Below are positions 36,067-44,937 of a stretch of 64,000 nucleotides of DNA, piece by piece. The notes beneath the pieces are model-generated. The model was not told the DNA's origin, ran no database searches, and was given only the letters and a program-made list of their open reading frames with translations. The position numbers and the translations under genes were made by a program. The DNA is from Thermovibrio sp. (lineage in GTDB: Bacteria; Aquificota; Aquificia; Desulfurobacteriales; Desulfurobacteriaceae), in contig WFNZ01000051.1 of the NCBI GenBank assembly GCA_015488335.1, positions 1 to 64,000 of the forward strand. The letters are read 5' to 3'. Within the stretch, counting starts at the first letter, position 1. Each line of letters begins with the position of its first letter.

Positions 36067-36539
36067 TACTTCTTCTCCTTAGAGGGCTTCCTGTGTTTTT
36101 TGAAGTCGTAAGACTTCCTCAATGGAAACCAGCCTTCTGCCCACTCTGGAAGGAGCATAACCTCAAGACGTGGGTTCCCTATGAACTCAACTCCAAACAT
36201 CTCCCACGCTTCCCTCTCGTGGGGCTGAAGGGGAGGGAATATGTCTGAAACTGTTGGAATTGATAAATTGTCTTCCGGTAAATTGACTCTAACCATAACG
36301 AACTTTTTATCGTTCAGGTTTTCCAGAATGTAGTTAACCTGAAAACCCTCTCCCTTTGGAGTGTAGTCAACAACAGAAACAGTATGGGGGTAGTTAAAAC
36401 CATTGCTCTTCAGAAACTTCATCAGATCCCTGAGCTGCTCTTTCTTACACTCTATAAGGAGCATATTGGTATCGTAAGCTTCCGATTCAAGCCCAAACTC
36501 AGACTTTACTTTTTCCCTTATCTCCTCAAGCATGGCCAC
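36066..36539 (-). CDS. nuoC: NADH-quinone oxidoreductase subunit C
   Basis: A 157-residue peripheral subunit. The 30-kDa signature is present near the end: PPLQPHEREAWEMFGVEFIGNPRLEVMLLPEW, which I cite as PHEREAWEMFG and LLPEWAEGWFPLRKSY. It is somewhat short but complete. It lies between nuoB and nuoD with 3-base and -1-base junctions. Confident. Confidence 0.93.
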   Translation of the reverse strand: MAMLEEIREKVKSEFGLESEAYDTNMLLIECKKEQLRDLMKFLKSNGFNYPHTVSVVDYTPKGEGFQVNYILENLNDKKFVMVRVNLPEDNLSIPTVSDIFPPLQPHEREAWEMFGVEFIGNPRLEVMLLPEWAEGWFPLRKSYDFKKHRKPSKEKK

Positions 36540-36542
36540 TCC

Positions 36543-37013
36543 TTAATACTCCAGCTCTTCCATACGGTTCGGGTGTTTTTTAGCAGCGTTTTCTCTATCT
36601 CTGAGAATTATCTCTTTAAGTCTTAAGAAACCTTCAAGAGTTGCTTCAGGGTTTGGTGGACAGCCTGCAACGAAAACGTCAAACGGGATATACTGAGAAA
36701 CGTCAACGGCAACGAAGTCTGAATCCCAGTAAGGACCTCCGCCTCCTGCACAGGCACCCATACCGAAAACGTATCTTGGCTCAGGCATCTGCTGGTAAAC
36801 CCTCAACAGAACGGGAAGAACCTTCCTTGAAACAAGCCCTGTAACGATGATGAAATCTGCCTGACGGGGGCTGGGAGTCATCATAAAGCCGTACCTTTCC
36901 CAGTCAAAACGTGGTCCCATAAGGGCCAGAACTTCTAAGGAACAACAACCGCTGCAGAAATGAACTCCCCAGGGGGAGTTTGACCTTGTCCAGTCAAAGA
37001 ACTTAAGTATCAT
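36543..37013 (-). CDS. nuoB: NADH-quinone oxidoreductase subunit B
   Basis: A 156-residue subunit carrying cluster N2. The tandem Cys is in FCSGCCSLEVLALM, further ligands in GACAGGGGPYWDSD and FVAGCPPNPEATLEG. The motif between them is RYGFMMTPSPRQADFIIVTG. The cysteines for N2 are all present. It overlaps nuoA by 4 bases. Confident. Confidence 0.95.
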   Translation of the reverse strand: MILKFFDWTRSNSPWGVHFCSGCCSLEVLALMGPRFDWERYGFMMTPSPRQADFIIVTGLVSRKVLPVLLRVYQQMPEPRYVFGMGACAGGGGPYWDSDFVAVDVSQYIPFDVFVAGCPPNPEATLEGFLRLKEIILRDRENAAKKHPNRMEELEY

Positions 37014-37345
37014 CGTCTGTTTCCTCCAACCATCACGTAGGTAAGTGGAATCATTAAGAGGAGTGAGAAGAGGATGAATATCCAGCCGAACTTTGGATCG
37101 CCTTTACCAACGGAGTAGAGAACGAAGAAGACACCGGCTATATCCATTGCAATGAAGATAATTGCGTAGAAGTAATACTGAAAGTTAACGCTTGAAATGA
37201 TAGGCTCTGGAGCTGGAAGACCACACTCGTAGGTGTCTTCCTTTACAGGGTGCGGGTTTTTGGGAGCTACAGCAACAGACATCACCCACAGAGTGAGACC
37301 TGCAAGCGCCATAACGACTATGAAAACGATAAAGCTGTAGAGCAT
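37010..37345 (-). CDS. nuoA: NADH-quinone oxidoreductase subunit A
   Basis: A 111-residue, three-helix membrane subunit. The conserved loop KEDTYECGLPAPEPIISSVNFQYYF (quoted in part) includes the Glu-Cys-Gly around residue 42. Helix 2 has FIAMDIAGVFFVLY. First gene of the nuo operon, with GGAGAGGAGAG upstream and two candidate promoters in the 134 bases before it. nuoE, nuoF and nuoG are absent, so NADH use is not supported here. Confident. Confidence 0.94.
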   Translation of the reverse strand: MLYSFIVFIVVMALAGLTLWVMSVAVAPKNPHPVKEDTYECGLPAPEPIISSVNFQYYFYAIIFIAMDIAGVFFVLYSVGKGDPKFGWIFILFSLLLMIPLTYVMVGGNRR

Positions 37346-37374
37346 CTCTCCTCTCCTGAGCTACCGTTTAGGTG

Positions 37375-37460
37375 ATATTACCAAATTGTAAAAGAAATGT
37401 AAACAATCTGTAAAAATCCCGGTTGAGATTATTTTAAGATAGAAGAGACGGAAAGGTCAA
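37375..37460 (-). promoter_or_regulatory. nuo promoter region with three phased TTTACA repeats
   Basis: Between pstB and nuoA on the minus strand. P1: TTGACC at 37460-37455, an 18-base spacer and TAAAAT at 37436-37431. Just downstream are three exact TTTACA copies (37414-37409, 37403-37398, 37392-37387) at 11-base intervals, then TAATAT at 37380-37375. The middle copy has a 17-base spacer to TAATAT and may itself be a -35 box (P2). Exact 11-base phasing suggests an operator for a dimeric or tandem-binding regulator. Confidence 0.65.
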
Positions 37461-37479
37461 GGATTATGAATTTCTAATT

Positions 37480-38259
37480 TTACCCAAATCTTCCTGTAAT
37501 GTAGTCTTCGGTAAGCTTTTCTTTTGGCTTAACGAAGAGCTCCTCTGTTTTGTTGAACTCTATCAGCTCTCCCATATACATAAAGGCCGTGTAGTCAGAA
37601 ACCCTTGCAGCCTGCTGCATGTTGTGGGTAACGATTATCACAGTGAGCTTATCCCTGAAGCTGACAACTAATTCCTCAATCTTTGCAGTTGAGATGGGAT
37701 CTAAGGCAGAGGTGGGCTCGTCAAAGAGGAGAACTTCCGGTTCAACAGCTATAGCCCTTGCGATACATAGCCTCTGTTGCTGTCCGCCTGAAAGTGCTGT
37801 TGCCGGTTTGTTGAGTTTATCTTTAACCTGATCCCAGAGAGCTGCATCTTTTAGAGCCTTTTCAACCCTATCGGCAAGCTCAGTTTTGTTCTTTATACCC
37901 TGGAGCCTTAAGCCGTAAGCAACGTTGTCAAAGATAGACATGGGGAAGGCCGTGGGCTTCTGGAAAACCATTCCAACCCTTATTCTGAGTTTTATAACGT
38001 CGTAGTTGGGGTCAAGTATGTTCTCTCCATCAAGGAGAATTCTCCCCTCGTACCTGTTCCCGGGGTAGAGGTCGTGCATCCTGTTGAAACACCTGAGAAG
38101 TGTCGTTTTACCGCAACCGGAAGGGCCGATGAGGGCAGTCACTTTTTTCTCTGGAACCTTGAAGGAGATGTCTTTCAAGACCTGATGGTTGCCGTAGTAG
38201 AACTTGAGGTGGTCTACAACTATTTTCTCAGGCTCTGAAGGCTCTATAACAAAGGCCAT
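37480..38259 (-). CDS. pstB: Phosphate ABC transporter ATP-binding protein PstB
   Basis: A 259-residue ABC ATPase. Walker [10 protein letters not shown] at about 45-53, the PstB-specific [16 protein letters not shown], signature LSGGQQQR near 158, Walker [14 protein letters not shown] and the switch His in [15 protein letters not shown]. It couples ATP hydrolysis to phosphate import through PstA/PstC, encoded upstream. The binding protein PstS and the regulator PhoU are not in this window. Confident. Confidence 0.95.
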   Translation of the reverse strand: MAFVIEPSEPEKIVVDHLKFYYGNHQVLKDISFKVPEKKVTALIGPSGCGKTTLLRCFNRMHDLYPGNRYEGRILLDGENILDPNYDVIKLRIRVGMVFQKPTAFPMSIFDNVAYGLRLQGIKNKTELADRVEKALKDAALWDQVKDKLNKPATALSGGQQQRLCIARAIAVEPEVLLFDEPTSALDPISTAKIEELVVSFRDKLTVIIVTHNMQQAARVSDYTAFMYMGELIEFNKTEELFVKPKEKLTEDYITGRFG

Positions 38260-38267
38260 TTTCCCTC

Positions 38268-39110
38268 CTACTTTTTGAACTTATAGTGGGCAATAACTCT
38301 ACCTAAAATGTTTGCCCCTAAAACGCCAAACGTGAGGATTATAGCCGCTGCCCAGGCAAGATCCTGCCAGTACTTGTAGGGGCTCATTGCGTAGTCGTAC
38401 ATGGTAACGGTTAAAGAGGCCATTGGCTGGAAGATGTTTAAAGTGAAGAAGTTATTGTTGAAAGACGTAAAGAGGAGTGGAGCTGTCTCTCCGCCTATTC
38501 TGGCAACGGAGAGTATTACGCCGGTTACTATTCCCGTTATTGCAGCCCTGTAGACAACGTCTTTTATAACCTTGAACTTTGTTGCTCCGAGGGCGTAGGC
38601 GGCCTCGCGGAGCTCCGGCGGAACCATCCTCAGCATATCATCCGTTGTCCTGAGGATTATGGGAATCATCATTATGGCCAGAGAAACTGAGCCGGCCAAT
38701 CCCATAAAGTGGCCGAAGGGCTTAACCATAATGGCGTAAACAAAGGTGCCCACAACTATTGAGGGAATGCTCATCATAACGTCAGACAGATCCCTTACAA
38801 AGTTTGCCCATCGACTTCCTTTCCCATATTCTGAAAGATACGTTCCTGCAAGGATTCCAATGGGAATTCCTATAACTGTTGCAAGAAAGACAATTATCGT
38901 CTGGCCAACTATTGCGTGTTTCAGTCCACCGGTGTTGTCTCCAGGGGCAGGCGGATCCCCGATGAAGACTTCCCAGGAAAGGGAACCTAAACCTTTATAC
39001 AGAAGAGTTCCCAGTATCCAGAAGAGCCACATAAGGCCAAAAAGGGCTGCAAGGGTTGAGAGGACAAGGACTAAGCCGTTTACAAACTTTCTTTTCTTAA
39101 CTGCGTCCAA
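38268..39110 (-). CDS. pstA: Phosphate ABC transporter permease PstA
   Basis: A 280-residue permease with six membrane segments. The phrase [21 protein letters not shown] opens the permease core (quoted partly: GLKHAIVGQ), followed by the EAA-like loop [36 protein letters not shown] is typical of PstA. It lies between pstC and pstB with gaps of 3 and 8 bases. Confident. Confidence 0.94.
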   Translation of the reverse strand: MDAVKKRKFVNGLVLVLSTLAALFGLMWLFWILGTLLYKGLGSLSWEVFIGDPPAPGDNTGGLKHAIVGQTIIVFLATVIGIPIGILAGTYLSEYGKGSRWANFVRDLSDVMMSIPSIVVGTFVYAIMVKPFGHFMGLAGSVSLAIMMIPIILRTTDDMLRMVPPELREAAYALGATKFKVIKDVVYRAAITGIVTGVILSVARIGGETAPLLFTSFNNNFFTLNIFQPMASLTVTMYDYAMSPYKYWQDLAWAAAIILTFGVLGANILGRVIAHYKFKK

Positions 39111-39113
39111 GAT

Positions 39114-40043
39114 CTACCTCTCCACCTTTTTAAGGAAAAGGAACTTTCCAACAACTATTACAAAGAAGCTCATAACGAAGAGAATAAAAGCAAGGTAGAA
39201 CAGGCTTGAAAGGTAGATGTCTGTATCTGCCTCTGTGAACTCGTTTGCCAGAGTAACAGTAATAGAGGTTGCCGGCTCTAAAAGGGAGTGGGGGATTACA
39301 GGCTGGTTACCCATAACGAAGGTTACTGCCATCGTTTCGCCTAAAGCCCTTCCTAAAGAGAGGATTACTCCACCTACAACGCCGAGCTTTGCGTATGGAA
39401 TAACAACGTCTTTCATAACGTCCCACTTTGTAGCTCCCAGGGCGTAGGCAGACTCTTTCAGGATGTCTGGAACCATTTTGAAGGAATCCCGGGATATGGC
39501 GGCAGTGTAGGGAAGTATCATTATTGAAAGGACAATTGAAGCCGTTAAAAGGCCGATACCCGGAGTGTAGCCTTCAAACCACTGGCCGATTAAGGGAAGT
39601 TTCCCTAAAGTGGCGTGGATTACCGGCTGGAGCTTATCCCTCATAAAGGGTGCAAAGAAGAAGAGCCCCCACATTCCGTAGATGATACTGGGAATGGCTG
39701 CGAGGAGCTCTATGGCCACACCAACGGGAGTTCTCAGGTAGTGGGGAGCAATCTCTGTGAGGAAGATTGCAACGCCGATAGCCACGGGAACGGCTATAAG
39801 AATGGAGATTATGGTGCTGACAACGCTTCCGAAGATGGCGGGAGCTCCCCCAAACTTATTCATTGGGGGATTCCACACCGTTGAGGTTATAAACTTCCAG
39901 ACGCCAAAGGTTTTAATGGCAAGTTCGGATTCGCCGTATAGAACAACTGCAAGGGCAATCAGTATAAAAATGACCAGAATTGCCGAAAGAGCTGCAACCT
40001 TACCGAAAGTCCAGTCTGCCCAGAATCCACGGCTTTTGGCCAT
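39114..40043 (-). CDS. pstC: Phosphate ABC transporter permease PstC
   Basis: A 309-residue permease. Six membrane segments, the EAA-type loop [20 protein letters not shown], and PstC phrases GAPAIFGSVVSTIISILIAV and RALGETMAVTFVMGNQP. I choose the ATG at 40043 (MAKSRGFWADW), preceded by TTGGAG; an upstream in-frame start at 40094 would add an atypical 17 residues. The 90-base gap upstream contains TATAAAAT and an inverted repeat. First gene of pstCAB. Confident. Confidence 0.93.
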   Translation of the reverse strand: MAKSRGFWADWTFGKVAALSAILVIFILIALAVVLYGESELAIKTFGVWKFITSTVWNPPMNKFGGAPAIFGSVVSTIISILIAVPVAIGVAIFLTEIAPHYLRTPVGVAIELLAAIPSIIYGMWGLFFFAPFMRDKLQPVIHATLGKLPLIGQWFEGYTPGIGLLTASIVLSIMILPYTAAISRDSFKMVPDILKESAYALGATKWDVMKDVVIPYAKLGVVGGVILSLGRALGETMAVTFVMGNQPVIPHSLLEPATSITVTLANEFTEADTDIYLSSLFYLAFILFVMSFFVIVVGKFLFLKKVER

Positions 40044-40094
40044 ACTCCAACTCCAAGCCTTTATGCAGGCCAATTTTATAACAAGTCTACTCAA

Positions 40095-40124
40095 CTGATA
40101 GAATTTTCAAGAAATTCTTATCAG
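40095..40124. promoter_or_regulatory. Inverted repeat between pstC and a divergent small gene
   Basis: CTGATAGAATTTT at 40095-40107 faces AAATTCTTATCAG at 40112-40124: about 12 of 13 positions pair with a single-base slip. It lies just upstream of a TATAAAAT -10 candidate for pstC on the minus strand and just before the TTG start of the divergent gene. A regulator operator is plausible; a phosphate-type PhoB box is not recognisable. Confidence 0.45.
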
Positions 40125-40133
40125 GAATAGCTC

Positions 40134-40352
40134 TTGAGCAGAGTAGAAAAAGAGATTGAGTTCTACAAAGAAATTTCGGGAAAGCTCATTTCCATTTCTA
40201 TTCTTGTAGGAGCTGGCACCCTGGCCGTCTGGCATAAGGAGGGTTTCTCCATCTGGGTTGCGGCTGGAATTGTAGGTTTTTACTTCTCCATCTTGGCTGT
40301 TGGGATTAGTTTGAAAAAGTGGAAAAACAGAATCAACTCACTGGAGGATTAA
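40134..40352 (+). CDS. Small two-helix membrane protein, unknown
   Basis: A 72-residue protein with two hydrophobic segments (about 17-34 and 39-58), a charged N-terminus (VEKEIEFYKEISG) and a basic C-terminus (KKWKNRINSLED). I do not recognise the family. It would start with TTG at 40134 behind AGGAA, a weak signal. Its TAA overlaps by one base the ATG of a 31-residue membrane peptide, so the two are translationally coupled. It diverges from pstC and lies upstream of dnaE. The real status of the gene is moderately sure. Confidence 0.6.
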   Translation: MSRVEKEIEFYKEISGKLISISILVGAGTLAVWHKEGFSIWVAAGIVGFYFSILAVGISLKKWKNRINSLED

Positions 40353-40447
40353 TGGCAACAGTTGCAGGTCTTTTGATATTTATAGGCATACTGCTCCTCA
40401 TAGGAGTTCTACTCTGGAGCGTTGTCTGGACACCAAAAAAAGCCTGA
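40352..40447 (+). CDS. 31-residue single-span membrane peptide, unknown
   Basis: A tiny open frame translating to one hydrophobic helix (VAGLLIFIGILLLIGVLLW) capped by TPKKA, with basic residues at the cytoplasmic side. A good GGAGG lies 5 bases upstream of the ATG, inside the end of the preceding gene, and the start overlaps that gene's stop as TAATG. Such layout suggests a genuine small membrane protein working with its 72-residue neighbour, for example as accessory subunits of an oxidase or transporter. No family recognised. Confidence 0.55.
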   Translation: MATVAGLLIFIGILLLIGVLLWSVVWTPKKA

Positions 40448-40451
40448 TTCC

Positions 40452-40485
40452 CTCTGTGGACAGAGAAATCCTTTCAAAGTATATT
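40452..40485 (+). promoter_or_regulatory. dnaE promoter with overlapping palindrome
   Basis: TGGACA at 40457-40462, a 17-base spacer and TATATT at 40480-40485, about 33 bases before the dnaE ATG. The -35 box lies inside the palindrome CTCTGT-GG-ACAGAG (40452-40465), a possible operator. Confidence 0.6.
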
Positions 40486-40518
40486 GACCTTTCTAACGAA
40501 ACGTAAAGGGAGAAAAGA

Positions 40519-43500
40519 ATGGCAGTAAAACCCGGAGACTTTGTCCACCTTCATCTCCACTCACAGTATTCCATCTTAGACGGTGCAATAAAGGTAAAAG
40601 ACCTTGTTGATAAAGCTGTAGAGTATGGAATGCCTGCCGTTGCAGTAACGGACCACGGGAACATGTTTGCCTCTTACGAGCTCTACAAAACCTGTAAAGA
40701 TAATGGGATAAAGCCAATAATCGGCCAGGAGTTCTACATAGCCAGAGGCTCCCGCTTTGACAAGAGCAAGGGAAAAGAGGGAGAGAAGGGGAGCTACCAC
40801 CTGATACTCCTTGCAAAGAACGATACAGGACTCAAGAACCTTATGAAGCTCAGCTCAATAGGGTTCATTGAGGGTTTCTACTACAAGCCGAGAATTGACA
40901 AAGAGGTTCTGGAAAAGTACAGCGAAGGTTTAATAGCCCTCTCTGCCTGCATTCAGGGAGAAATTCCTCTTCTTTACCTTATGGGTAAGGAGAAAGAAGC
41001 CGAAGAAGCTGCAAAGTGGTATAAGGAACTTTTCGGAGACGACTTCTACTTAGAAATCCAATACCATGGAATTAAGGAACAGGAAAAAGCCAACAGGTTC
41101 CTGATAGAGCTCTCCAAGAAACTTGACATAGACCTTGTTGCAACAAACGACGCCCACTACCTCAACAAAAAGGACTGGGAAGCCCACGACGTTCTCCTCT
41201 GCCTTCAAACAGGCAAAAAACTTGCTGACGAAAAACGAATGAGGTTCCCGAGCAAGGAGTTCTACTTCAAAAACGCCCAGGAAATGATGGAAGTTTTCAG
41301 TGAAGTTCCCCAGGCCGTTTTTAACACGCTGAAAATAGCAGAAAAGGTGGAAGACACACTGGAAACATTTGAGAACAGAGGATACCTGCTTCCAAAGTAC
41401 GAGGTTCCAGAAGGTCACACTTACGAAAGCTATTTAAGGAAACTTGCAGAGGAAGGCCTTGAAAAAAGGTTTAAAGAACAGGGAATTTTAGACGGAGAGG
41501 AGAGACAGAAATACTACGAAAGGCTCAACCACGAGCTGAAAATCATCAGTGATATGGGATTCCCGGGCTACTTCCTCATAGTCTGGGACTTTATCAACTG
41601 GGCAAAGAGAAACGGAATACCAGTGGGACCGGGAAGGGGTTCGGCGGCAGGCTCTTTAGTTGCATACGCTATAGGAATTACAGACATAGACCCGCTGAGA
41701 TTCAATCTTCTCTTTGAAAGGTTCTTGAACCCTGAAAGGGTAACGATGCCAGATATTGACGTTGATATCTGTCAGGAGGGAAGGGACAGAGTAATCCAGT
41801 ACGTTCGGGATAAGTACGGAGAGGACAAGGTCTGCCAGATTATCACCTTTGGAACCATGAAAACAAAAATGGTTGTTAGGGATGTTGGAAGGGTTCTTGG
41901 AATCCCGCCGAAAGAGGTAGATAAGTTAGCAAAGCTCATTCCCAACGACGCAAAGTCTGTTGAAGATGCTGTTGAGAGAGCTCCCGAAATCAAAGACCTG
42001 ATGGAGAAAAACCCGACAATTGAAAGGCTCATAAAAATAGCCAGAAGGCTCCAGGGGCTTGCCCGCCAGACGGGAGTCCACGCAGCAGGCGTCGTTATAG
42101 CACCTGAAACCCTCACAGACTACATCCCCCTTGCAAAGAGTAAAGACGGAGACATCACAACACAGTACGACATGGGTCAGGTTGAAGCCTTGGGTCTTCT
42201 GAAAATGGACTTCTTAGGCCTTAAAACATTAACAATCATAGATAGAACCATAAAGCTCATAAAGGAAAGGCACGGCGTTGAGATAGTTCCGACAAAACTT
42301 CCTTTAGACGACAAGAAGACCTTTAAGCTTCTTCAGGAGGGGAACACAATCGGCGTCTTCCAGTTAGAATCAAGGGGAATGAGAAACCTGATGAAGAGGC
42401 TAAAGCCCAGCGTTTTTGAGGACATAATCGCCCTTGTTGCCCTCTACAGGCCCGGTCCCCTTAACTCAGGAATGGCGGAAAGCTACATAAAGAGGAAACA
42501 CGGAGAGGAGGAGGTTGACTACATCTTCCCCGAGCTTGAGCCGGTTCTTAAAGAAACCTACGGCCTCTTCATCTACCAGGAACAGATAATGCAGATAGCC
42601 AACATACTTGCAGGCTACTCTTTAGGAGAGGCAGACCTTTTAAGGCGGGCAATGGGTAAGAAGAAGAAGGAGATAATGGAGGAGCAGAGGGGAATCTTCG
42701 TCTCAAGGGCTGTTGAGAGAGGATACCCGAAAGATAAGATAGAGAAGCTCTTTGACGATATTGCAAAGTTTGCAGAATACGGATTCAACAAGTCCCACTC
42801 TGCAGCCTACGGATTCCTTGCCTACGTAACCGCCTACCTGAAAGCCCACTACCCGAAAGAGCTGATGGCAACAATGATGTCTATTGATTTTGACAAGACA
42901 GACGAGATTGTGAAGTTCATGAAGGACTGCAAGGAGAACGGAATTCCTGTATTCCCGCCGGACGTAAACAAGAGCGGTGCCTACTTTGAGATTGAAGGTG
43001 AGGGAATTCGTTTTGGGCTTGCAGGAATTAAGGGCGTTGGAGAGAAAGCCGCTCTCCACATTGAGGAGGTAAGAAAGAAGGGTGGGGAGTTTAAAGACCT
43101 CTACGACTTCTGCCAGAGGGTTGACCTGAAGATTGTAAACAGGAAGGTTATTGAAGCCCTTATAAAGGCTGGAGCTTTTGATTCAACGGGAATTTCAAGG
43201 GCTGCAAACTACGAGGTTTTAGACAGGGCAATGAACGCAGCCCAGAGCATTCAGAAGTCAAGGAGCAAGGGGCTTATGAGCCTCTTTGGAGATGAGACGG
43301 CAGTTGTTGAAAAGGAGTTTCCCGATATTCCAGAGTGGAACGACAGGATTAAGTGGGAGTATGAGAGACAAGCCATAGGATTCTACCTCTCCGGCCACCC
43401 GTTGGAGGAGTATAAGGGTGTTGTTGAGCTGAAGTTCAACTCCTCGTCTGAGAAAGAGGAGTGGAAGGATGGAGAGGAGGTTTTCCTTGCAGGAGCCATA

Positions 43501-43974
43501 ACTGAAGTGAAGCTTAGGAGGACTCAGAGGGGAGAGCTCTGGGCAACCTTAGAACTTACAGACCTTGACGGAACCGTATCCGTTCTGGTCTTTCCAAACG
43601 TTTACAGGGAGGTTTCGGAGCTCCTCACTGAAGGAAACCTTATAGCCATCAGAGGACAGGTGAGAGAAGAGGAGGAGAGCAAGAGCGTTATAGCAAGGGA
43701 GATAGTTTCCGTCCGTGAAGCGGTTTCTGGGCAGGTAAACGAGATTGTTATAACAATTGAGGGAAATCAGATTTCAGAGGAAACCCTAACGAAGCTCAGG
43801 AGCTTCATAGAGGAGAACTCCTCACCCGACGGGAAACCGGTTGTTGTTGAGGCGGAGCTCCCCGACTGTTTTGTAAAGTTGCAAATAGACCCGGACTTGA
43901 AGCTACCCCTTGATGCACATATTCTTAAGGAGCTTCAAAACAGCCTGCAGCTCAAAAAAGTGAAGGTAAACTGA
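40519..43974 (+). CDS. dnaE: DNA polymerase III subunit alpha
   Basis: The replicative polymerase, 1151 residues, normal for DnaE1. The N-terminal PHP domain starts FVHLHLHSQYSILDGAI. The palm has PGRGSAAGSLVAYAIGI and the catalytic aspartates in MPDIDVDICQEGRDRV near residue 411, with a further VDLVA-type region after it. The beta-clamp region and C-terminal OB fold (about 990-1060, GTVSVLVFPNVY) are present. ATG preceded by GGGAG. The first 3 kb of this gene contains no GGAGCTCC palindrome; two copies lie in its last 400 bases. Confident. Confidence 0.97.
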   Translation: MAVKPGDFVHLHLHSQYSILDGAIKVKDLVDKAVEYGMPAVAVTDHGNMFASYELYKTCKDNGIKPIIGQEFYIARGSRFDKSKGKEGEKGSYHLILLAKNDTGLKNLMKLSSIGFIEGFYYKPRIDKEVLEKYSEGLIALSACIQGEIPLLYLMGKEKEAEEAAKWYKELFGDDFYLEIQYHGIKEQEKANRFLIELSKKLDIDLVATNDAHYLNKKDWEAHDVLLCLQTGKKLADEKRMRFPSKEFYFKNAQEMMEVFSEVPQAVFNTLKIAEKVEDTLETFENRGYLLPKYEVPEGHTYESYLRKLAEEGLEKRFKEQGILDGEERQKYYERLNHELKIISDMGFPGYFLIVWDFINWAKRNGIPVGPGRGSAAGSLVAYAIGITDIDPLRFNLLFERFLNPERVTMPDIDVDICQEGRDRVIQYVRDKYGEDKVCQIITFGTMKTKMVVRDVGRVLGIPPKEVDKLAKLIPNDAKSVEDAVERAPEIKDLMEKNPTIERLIKIARRLQGLARQTGVHAAGVVIAPETLTDYIPLAKSKDGDITTQYDMGQVEALGLLKMDFLGLKTLTIIDRTIKLIKERHGVEIVPTKLPLDDKKTFKLLQEGNTIGVFQLESRGMRNLMKRLKPSVFEDIIALVALYRPGPLNSGMAESYIKRKHGEEEVDYIFPELEPVLKETYGLFIYQEQIMQIANILAGYSLGEADLLRRAMGKKKKEIMEEQRGIFVSRAVERGYPKDKIEKLFDDIAKFAEYGFNKSHSAAYGFLAYVTAYLKAHYPKELMATMMSIDFDKTDEIVKFMKDCKENGIPVFPPDVNKSGAYFEIEGEGIRFGLAGIKGVGEKAALHIEEVRKKGGEFKDLYDFCQRVDLKIVNRKVIEALIKAGAFDSTGISRAANYEVLDRAMNAAQSIQKSRSKGLMSLFGDETAVVEKEFPDIPEWNDRIKWEYERQAIGFYLSGHPLEEYKGVVELKFNSSSEKEEWKDGEEVFLAGAITEVKLRRTQRGELWATLELTDLDGTVSVLVFPNVYREVSELLTEGNLIAIRGQVREEEESKSVIAREIVSVREAVSGQVNEIVITIEGNQISEETLTKLRSFIEENSSPDGKPVVVEAELPDCFVKLQIDPDLKLPLDAHILKELQNSLQLKKVKVN

Positions 43975-43984
43975 GGTTGAAAAA

Positions 43985-44920
43985 ATGGCCGGACTGCACG
44001 AGTTTGAACTTCAGGTAGATAGACTCAGAAAGAAGATTGAGGAACTAAAGAGCATGGGAAAGCACGACCCTGCCGTAATTGAGGAGATAGAAAAGAAGTT
44101 CCAGAAGAAGATTGAGGAGTTCTACAGGAACCTCTCCGCCTGGGATAGGGTTCAGATTGCCCGCCACCCCAACCGCCCCCACGCCGTTGACTACATAAGG
44201 GCAGTTTTTGAGGATTTTGTGGAGCTCCACGGCGACCGCCACTGCGGAGACGGAAAGGCGATAGTTGCAGGATTTGCAAAGTTTGAAGGCGAGAGCGTTT
44301 GTGTAATCGGCCAGGAGAAGGGAAGGGAGACAAAGGAGAAGATAGAGAGGAACTTCGGAATGCCCCTTCCCGAGGACTACAGGAAGGCCCTAAGGGTTAT
44401 GAAGCTGGCAGAGAAGTTCAAAAGGCCCATCATCACTTTAGTTGACACCCCTGGAGCCTTTCCCGGAATAGAGGCAGAGGAGCACGGCCAGTCTGAGGCC
44501 ATTGCAAGGAACCTCTTTGAGATGTCAAAGCTGAAAGTTCCAGTAATCAGCGTTGTTATTGGAGAAGGAGGAAGCGGAGGAGCTCTTGCAGTTTCAGTTG
44601 CAAACAGGCTTTTAATGTTTGAGAACTCTATCTACTCAGTAATTTCCCCAGAAGGGTGTGCAGCAATTCTCTGGCAGTCTCAGGATAAGGTTAAGGAGGC
44701 AGCAGAGGCTCTAAAGCTGACCGCTGAAGAGCTCAAAAAATTAGGAATCGTTGATGAGGTAATTCCTGAGCCTTTAGAGGGTGCCCACAGGGACTGGGAA
44801 ACAACATTTGAGAACTTCAGAAACTACGTTAAGAAACACCTTGACGAACTGAAAAAACTCTCACCTGAAGAACTCGTTGAAGACAGGTATCAGAAGTTCA
44901 GAAAGATTGGAGCTTTTTAA
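43985..44920 (+). CDS. accA: Acetyl-CoA carboxylase carboxyltransferase subunit alpha
   Basis: A 311-residue subunit. The carboxyltransferase signature is IITLVDTPGAFPGIEAEEHGQ, quoted as DTPGAFPGIEAEE, then SVVIGEGGSGGALAV and ISPEGCAAILWQ. Together with AccD it moves a carboxyl group from biotin to acetyl-CoA, for fatty acid synthesis. It follows dnaE after 10 bases, an order also seen in other bacteria. Contains the 12-bp palindrome GTGGAGCTCCAC at 44219-44230. Confident. Confidence 0.95.
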   Translation: MAGLHEFELQVDRLRKKIEELKSMGKHDPAVIEEIEKKFQKKIEEFYRNLSAWDRVQIARHPNRPHAVDYIRAVFEDFVELHGDRHCGDGKAIVAGFAKFEGESVCVIGQEKGRETKEKIERNFGMPLPEDYRKALRVMKLAEKFKRPIITLVDTPGAFPGIEAEEHGQSEAIARNLFEMSKLKVPVISVVIGEGGSGGALAVSVANRLLMFENSIYSVISPEGCAAILWQSQDKVKEAAEALKLTAEELKKLGIVDEVIPEPLEGAHRDWETTFENFRNYVKKHLDELKKLSPEELVEDRYQKFRKIGAF

Positions 44921-44937
44921 AGAGGCAGGCGGAAGGC

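Noticed and set aside
37387-37414. Firm call of a Pho box before nuoA
   Set aside because: Spacing fits PhoP boxes but the family's use in this group is unknown, and no similar repeat is visible upstream of pstC, where a Pho box would be expected.
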